28,629 nucleotides of DNA from Promethearchaeota archaeon (GTDB lineage Archaea; Asgardarchaeota; Lokiarchaeia; Sigynarchaeales; SOKP01), in contig JAUWBH010000064.1 of assembly GCA_030605085.1 (NCBI GenBank), positions 1 to 28,629 on the forward strand, written 5' to 3'. Shown piece after piece: positions 24,144 through 28,629 of this stretch. The position numbers and the translations under genes are program-made. The notes beneath the pieces are model-generated. The model made no database searches. It saw only the letters and a program-made list of their open reading frames with translations, and had not been told where the DNA came from. Within the stretch, counting starts at the first letter, position 1, and each line of letters starts with the position of its first letter.

Positions 24144-25607
24144 TTAGTTTTTCTCAATTATTTTTACAGGTGTTAATCCTTTCCACACTATTTTGTAGCC
24201 AATATAGTCTAGAGCTTTTGGTGTTAAGTCATACATGTCTAAAATTTCTTTTACCTTTATATAACTTCTTTCTTCACCAACTTTTTCCTTTACTTTATTT
24301 AAATAGGTTTGGGAGATTAGTTTTTCGCCAATAAGAACATAGTTTGGAATGTTTACTCTTTTAAAAGCTTCAGGACTAATGTTTAATTCTTTAGCTTTTT
24401 CTTTAATTGAAATAATTTCTTCTTTTACATCTATTTTCTCAATTTTGGTCAGTTCTTTCTGGATATGTTTTTCGTCAATTTCTTTTAATATTTTAATTAT
24501 TGGTTTCATCGGGATTCTTTTATTGTAAAATATTACTTCTCCTGGGAAATCTTCCTTTTGACAATTTAAATTTTGGTTTACCGCAACCATTATATTAACC
24601 TCTGAGCTTTTAAGCTTCGAAATCTTTTTTTTTAAATAATCTGGCGTCCAAAATCCAACGACTTCCAAATAATATGCCATCTCATGCTTATAAAATCCAA
24701 AATCTGGAATTATAACGTATTTTCCAGCTCTTATAAAAATAGGTTCCCTTTTTATCTCCCACCCTAAATCAAACCTCTTGAAATCTTCGTAAAAGCGCGC
24801 CTCGACTTCAGAATCAAAAGGTTTTATATGTCCAGTGAAAGCGGGGAATAACACTCCGTCAGACGAATTTAACTCAAAATTATATACTTTTATTTCGTTC
24901 CCAAATTTAATTTCAATTTTAGCTTTTATTTTCCACTTATCAGCATTTATTATATATTTAAGAAGCTTTGCCAAAGAAGTCCCATATCTTTTTGTTTTTT
25001 TGAACAAAGACGCTGGGCCAGTAACTTTAATTTCATTATTTTCAATTTCATACATTAATCCGAGATAATTGATTTGTCTAAAAATTTGTTGGTAATTCCC
25101 TTCTACGGTAAAAGCAATTTCTAAAGCGTTAAATAACAAGGTTTGGGTTACAGATAAATTATATTTTTTAATTAACTCTAACGGGGTCAGAAGATTAAAT
25201 TTTGTTAGCTCTTGTTCTTCAGGCAAATCCGAAAAAATTGCGTCTTCTATTACATCTTTTGAAGTATTAAAATAAGAGCTTGCTTCTTCCATCGCTTTAT
25301 TTCTTTCGGTATCGTTAACAACAAAACCTCTCTCAAATAAAAACGACCTAATTTCTTTAGCATTTAACATAGATTTTATTTCAAATTCACATCTTCTTTT
25401 TAAGAGCGTACTTAATCCTCGTATAACCTTATAGTTTCCCTTTCCTTGCTCCAAAACCTCTAGATACTGCTCTAATATTTTATATTTTTGTCCTATGAAT
25501 TTTTGAAAAATGCTAATTAATTCATCCGCAAGATCGGTATTTGAAAGATATTTTGGGATAATAGAACCTTTTCTTTTACGTGTAACAAGCAAATTAATTG
25601 GAAGCAT
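24144..25607 (-). CDS. bax1: Bax1 (DUF790) nuclease, XPB partner
   Basis: The 487-residue protein begins MLPINLLVTRKRKGSIIPKYL, the typical opening of archaeal Bax1 (DUF790). It keeps the nuclease-like core: a conserved SEVEARFYEDFKRF region, then IPDF (Asp) and YLEVVGFWTPDYL (Glu-x-Val), the PD-(D/E)xK-like metal site of this family. The C-terminal part (about 395-487) carries two short repeats of the LSPEAF...IGEKLIS...L type seen in other Bax1 proteins. Bax1 binds archaeal XPB and cuts DNA beside bubbles, forming a minimal helicase-nuclease repair machine. Its ATG overlaps the TAA of the helicase gene by one base, so the two are coupled. Identification is firm. Confidence 0.92.
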   Translation of the reverse strand: MLPINLLVTRKRKGSIIPKYLSNTDLADELISIFQKFIGQKYKILEQYLEVLEQGKGNYKVIRGLSTLLKRRCEFEIKSMLNAKEIRSFLFERGFVVNDTERNKAMEEASSYFNTSKDVIEDAIFSDLPEEQELTKFNLLTPLELIKKYNLSVTQTLLFNALEIAFTVEGNYQQIFRQINYLGLMYEIENNEIKVTGPASLFKKTKRYGTSLAKLLKYIINADKWKIKAKIEIKFGNEIKVYNFELNSSDGVLFPAFTGHIKPFDSEVEARFYEDFKRFDLGWEIKREPIFIRAGKYVIIPDFGFYKHEMAYYLEVVGFWTPDYLKKKISKLKSSEVNIMVAVNQNLNCQKEDFPGEVIFYNKRIPMKPIIKILKEIDEKHIQKELTKIEKIDVKEEIISIKEKAKELNISPEAFKRVNIPNYVLIGEKLISQTYLNKVKEKVGEERSYIKVKEILDMYDLTPKALDYIGYKIVWKGLTPVKIIEKN

Positions 25608-26926
25608 TATTTTTTCCTCCTATACGAAGTTCTAACCTCCATGGTTTCTTTTGATATAAGCTCATATAATAATGCCTTTTTCCCATCTCCAGGTCTCAAT
25701 AGTCTGCCCAATCTTTGGACGAACTCTCTCGAACTACTTGTTCCACTTACGATTATTCCAATATTAGCCTCTGGCACATCGATTCCTTCGTCTAATACAT
25801 GAGACGAGACGATGGCGGAGTAAGTTCCATTTTTAAATTTTCTTAAAATATCCTTCCTTTCTTTTGAATCCGTTTTGTAAGTTATACATGGGATAAAAAA
25901 TCGTTTGGAAATTTTGTAAACCATGTCGTTATATCGAGTAAAAATGATTGTCCTATTGTCTTTGCTTAATAAATCTTTGATTTTTTCTATTTTATTATTG
26001 GAATTATAGGCTATTCGCTCAGCTTTATTTCTCGATAAAATGGCTTCTCTTGCTTTAGGATCGCTCCCAGAAAGCATAACTATCTTTTTAAAATCGCTTG
26101 GACTGTACATTTTAATGTTTCTGGAAACAATATAATCTCTGAAAATTTTAACGCACTTATCGTAATCTTCTTTTTCTTCTTCTGTTAATTCAACTTCAAA
26201 TTTAATAATATCGTAATCGGCTAGGTATGTTCCCGTTAACTCGTCTGTTTCTATTTCGAATATTTTACCTCCAATTAATCTTAGCAATTCCTTATGTAAA
26301 TCATCAGCCCTTTCGTAAGTAGCGGTTAATCCTAATCTGAATGGAGATGCAAACATTTCAGCAATTTGTCTGAACCCTTCCGATGGAAGATGATGCACTT
26401 CGTCAAAAACAAGCAATTTAAACTTGTTTCCTAAGTTTTCAGCGTTTATAAAAGCAGAATTATATGTAGAGATTGTTATTGGTTGTAAGTCTTTTTTGTT
26501 CCCTGTAAATTCTCCGATTTTCAAGTTAAAAGCTTTTACTAATTCCTCTTTCTATTGATTAACTAAATTTAAAGTAGGCACTACGATAAATATCGGAGCG
26601 TTGACTTTTTCTATAATCTTAATCGCAAGGATAGTTTTTCCAGAACCTGTTGGCATTACAATAGTCCCTTTTTTCCCCTTTAACCAACTTTCCATTGCTT
26701 TTTGTTGATATCCTCTTAACTTTATGTTTGAAGAAAATTCAGGACAGGGAATTAAATCTAAAACATTATCTTCGTAAGAAATATTTGAAGCTTCTAAATA
26801 TTCAATTATCTCTTTATAATATAGCGCTTGTGCTCTATAACATTTGGATCTATCATCCCATTTAGCATAAGGAACATTATAATCTCCTTCTAATTCTAAC
26901 GTCCCTTTTTGGTATTTAAGCTTCAT
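25607..26926 (-). CDS. xpb: XPB/Rad25-type DNA repair helicase, interrupted by one in-frame TAG
   Basis: The frame encodes 439 residues counting one TAG at codon 125 (26552-26554). The first part (1-124) has the damage-recognition-like N-terminus, the LRGYQQKAM motif and Walker A MPTGSGKT (91-98). After the stop the same frame continues without shift as KEELVKAFNLKIGEFTGN. It then has DEVHH (motif II), SPFRLGLTATYERAD (motif III and RED region), TIIFTRYNDM (motif IV), SSHVLDEGIDVP (motif V) and QRLGRLLRPGDGKK (motif VI). The TAG falls where relatives have Trp in a VPTL.LV.QW motif, so one TGG-to-TAG change would explain it. TAG is used as a stop in at least six other genes here. A restart at the TTG at 26524 would lose Walker A. 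Confidence 0.9.
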
Positions 26927-27033
26927 TAATAAAAACTAATTAATTTAGTTTTGAATTTTCAAAAATAAATAAAAATTGAAATATTTAATCTTAATTTGGC
27001 AGAAATTTTTGATTTAATTATAAATTAGTTTTT

Positions 27034-27336
27034 CTATTTTTTAAAGATATATCCACATTTAATTAGTATCAGTAGAACTACTATTGACCACGATAAATCA
27101 TAGATTAATGCAAATATAACGAGATATAAGAACTCGGGATATAAAAATAAATTTATTATAGCAAAAACTGACATCATAACACGCAATAGTATATTGATTA
27201 AAGGTATTATTGTGTATTTTTCAACATCTTTAGAGGCATAGATCAAAAGGATTCCGAAGCATAGTAAAAAAGTACCTATCATTTGCGCCAATATTGGAAT
27301 CGTGGTGAGTTCTAATAAATTTAGGAAAGGGGCCAC
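27034..27336 (-). CDS. Small membrane protein, N-terminus probably longer than this start
   Basis: From the GTG at 27336 the product is 100 residues with about three membrane helices (roughly 14-34, 42-62 and 69-94). The same frame stays open upstream to 27408 and encodes a further hydrophobic helix (WLLIIGGGVEVLLGILIIF), which is what relatives with a leading helix would show. There is no ATG in that frame. The natural opening, MNKKSK from the TTG at 27412, lies one base out of phase, and the frames would join if one A were missing from the run just before the Trp codon (near 27393-27398). The start is therefore uncertain. The function is unknown. It follows the SDR gene on the same strand. 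Confidence 0.6.
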   Translation of the reverse strand: MAPFLNLLELTTIPILAQMIGTFLLCFGILLIYASKDVEKYTIIPLINILLRVMMSVFAIINLFLYPEFLYLVIFALIYDLSWSIVVLLILIKCGYIFKK

Positions 27337-27478
27337 GAATATTATTAAAATCCCTAATAAAACTTCAACACCACCACCAATAATTAATAACCATTTTAGA
27401 TTTTTTATTCAAATACTTTCAATTTATACTTGAAAGAAAAAAAATGAACAGAAAGATTAATAATAATAAAAATTTTAT

Positions 27479-28363
27479 TTATTTACTTTTAGCGATTTCT
27501 TCATTAATCTGTCTTATGCGTTTGTCGATATCATCAATACCCAATTTTTTTGCAAATTCTTCAACTTGTTCCATATTTCGATCTATTATACTTTCCCAGA
27601 TCAGCCCTCCATCAACGAGAAGAGCATGTCCAGATACGAAACTGGAATCTTCACTTGCTAACCATACAGACGCTCTAGCAACATCCTCTGGGAGGCCTGC
27701 GCGTTTAATTGGTTGTATGTCTTTTAGAAAGATTTTTGCCAATTCTCCCAATCGTTCTGACATAGCAGGTGGAAGCCCGAGACCTCTTCCAAAAATGGCT
27801 GTCGCAATTCCTCCAGGGCAGATACAATTCACACGAATATTATGTTCGCCTACTTCCATAGCTACGGTATGAGTCAAGTGGATGATCGCTGCTTTTGCAG
27901 CGCTGTAAATATGAGGTCCCATGCCAGTTCGAAGGCCTGCCACACTTGCGGTGCTAATAATATTACCTGAACCTTGTTTTTTCATAACAGGAATCGCATG
28001 TTTTATACCGAGAAAAACACTACGAAACATCACTTCCATGGTGACATCAAATGCATCAGTGGGTATATCTTCAATAGGTCCTGCTGCACCACCAAAACCT
28101 GCGTTATTGAACATACAATCAAGGCGTCCAAATTTTTCCACAGCGAGATCAATTAGAGCTTTGATTTCAGATTCGTTGCGGACATTAGCGTGAAGATATA
28201 TTGCATTAGAACCGAGCTCTTCGGCGAGGGCCTTTCCACTATCGTCTTGAATATCTCCAAATACCACACGGGCCCCCTCTTCAACAAATAAGCGCACAGA
28301 TGCTTTACCTATACCACTTGACCCCCCGGTTATTACAGCAACCTTATCATCAAGTTTTCCCAT
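27479..28363 (-). CDS. Classical short-chain dehydrogenase/reductase (probably NAD-dependent)
   Basis: The 294-residue protein is a textbook classical SDR: TGGSSGIG (G13-x3-G17-x-G19), Asp37 at the end of strand 2 (which favours NAD over NADP), NNAG at 86-89, catalytic Ser140, Tyr153 and Lys157, then VNCICPGGIATAIF and SGHALLVDGG. The last about 40 residues are a charged helical tail (NMEQVEEFAKKLGIDD...) longer than in most FabG-type enzymes. It probably oxidises a secondary alcohol or reduces a ketone; the substrate is unknown. Its G+C looks clearly higher than that of the XPB/Bax1 and membrane genes beside it, which may indicate recent acquisition. The start is the ATG at 28363. Confidence 0.9.
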   Translation of the reverse strand: MGKLDDKVAVITGGSSGIGKASVRLFVEEGARVVFGDIQDDSGKALAEELGSNAIYLHANVRNESEIKALIDLAVEKFGRLDCMFNNAGFGGAAGPIEDIPTDAFDVTMEVMFRSVFLGIKHAIPVMKKQGSGNIISTASVAGLRTGMGPHIYSAAKAAIIHLTHTVAMEVGEHNIRVNCICPGGIATAIFGRGLGLPPAMSERLGELAKIFLKDIQPIKRAGLPEDVARASVWLASEDSSFVSGHALLVDGGLIWESIIDRNMEQVEEFAKKLGIDDIDKRIRQINEEIAKSK

Positions 28364-28593
28364 ATCAATACATCCTCTCTTTCAATAAATTATTATCAAA
28401 ATAAATCTTCTTGATTGAATACAAAATTGTATAAAGATCTTTTTTCAATTTTTATGGAATATAACTATAATTGAATTATAAATGTTAGGAAAAAAAATAT
28501 GTGGTAGCAAATTAATCTTAGTTTCCTTTAGCTCTGTAATTGGCGACAAAAATACCAAAAAGTTGAAAAACATCCATGATCAATTATATAATT

Positions 28594-28629
28594 ATGAATC
28601 GACCAACAATTTCAGAAGAATATAAAACC
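28594..28629 (+). CDS. Possible start of a gene running off the right edge
   Basis: An ATG at 28594 opens 12 codons (MNRPTISEEYKT) that remain open at the window end. An AT-rich TATATAAT-like stretch lies shortly before it. An overlapping 47-codon frame (28482-28625) competes, and neither can be confirmed. The rest of the gap 28364-28629 shows nothing I recognise. Confidence 0.25.
   Translation, partial: MNRPTISEEYKT

Noticed and set aside
26552..26554. Pyrrolysine at the XPB TAG
   Set aside because: The position is a Trp in relatives, one base away from TAG, and TAG ends many other genes here. No pyl genes are visible. Kept only as something to exclude.
28482..28625. A 47-codon plus-strand ORF near the right edge
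   Set aside because: It has no motif, no clear Shine-Dalgarno and overlaps the other candidate start at 28594.
1..28629. tRNA or rRNA genes
   Set aside because: No segment with a recognisable cloverleaf or rRNA core sequence was seen by eye; a covariance-model search would be needed for certainty.

Overview
The window looks like a piece of an AT-rich archaeal chromosome, most likely an Asgard archaeon of the Lokiarchaeia type. This is an inference from several signs. There is an archaeal XPB helicase–Bax1 nuclease pair, a coiled-coil plus zinc-ribbon protein of a kind I associate with Asgard genomes, and an aldehyde:ferredoxin oxidoreductase with its own small ferredoxin. Several genes have TATA-like boxes (TTTAAATA, TATAAATA) about 25-35 nt upstream of the ATG, as expected for leaderless or near-leaderless archaeal transcripts. 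No rRNA, tRNA, CRISPR array or insertion sequence was seen.

Layout, left to right. 1-552 (-): the 5' part of an SMP-30/gluconolactonase gene that runs off the left edge. 660-1124 (+): a NimA-like flavin-binding protein. 1175-1964 (-): a HEPN/MNT toxin-antitoxin pair. 2221-3834 (-): a reductive-dehalogenase/QueG-like double 4Fe-4S protein and a DUF559-like nuclease. 3970-5694: a membrane M28 peptidase facing an isoprenylcysteine-methyltransferase-like protein tail to tail. 5841-6020 (+): a 59-residue zinc-ribbon protein. 6112-7392 (-): a 3-ketodihydrosphingosine-reductase-like SDR with three decayed copies of a related gene tail behind it. 7464-9668 (-): a solo molybdopterin oxidoreductase. 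9900-13730 (-): a very long helical-repeat protein fused to a nitrilase. 13879-14667 (+): DUF169. 14726-16884 (-): a ferredoxin and AOR-family tungsten/molybdenum enzyme operon. 17074-21136 (+): a multi-pass membrane protein, a DUF3160 protein and an M29-like aminopeptidase. 21206-22132 (-): a second QueG/RdhA-like protein. 22371-23067 (+): a 170-residue protein of unknown function flanked by two 27-codon ORFs. 23137-24042 (-): the coiled-coil zinc-ribbon protein. 24144-26926 (-): XPB and Bax1, with XPB broken by one in-frame TAG. 27034-27336 (-): a small membrane protein with a possibly truncated N-terminus. 27479-28363 (-): a classical SDR of higher G+C.

How the genes may work together. The redox genes (two Mo/W-pterin enzymes, a ferredoxin, two double-cluster proteins, two SDRs, a flavin protein) suggest an anaerobe handling aldehydes and other organic substrates through ferredoxin. 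XPB and Bax1 form one coupled DNA-repair operon. The points I rate most worth checking are the in-frame TAG in XPB, the Asp in place of a cluster Cys in the AOR (and a Ser in the molybdoenzyme), the helical-repeat/nitrilase fusion, the inverted repeat enclosing the TATA-like box of the ferredoxin-AOR operon, the 107-bp tandem copies of an SDR tail, and the small-ORF cassette around the 170-residue protein.
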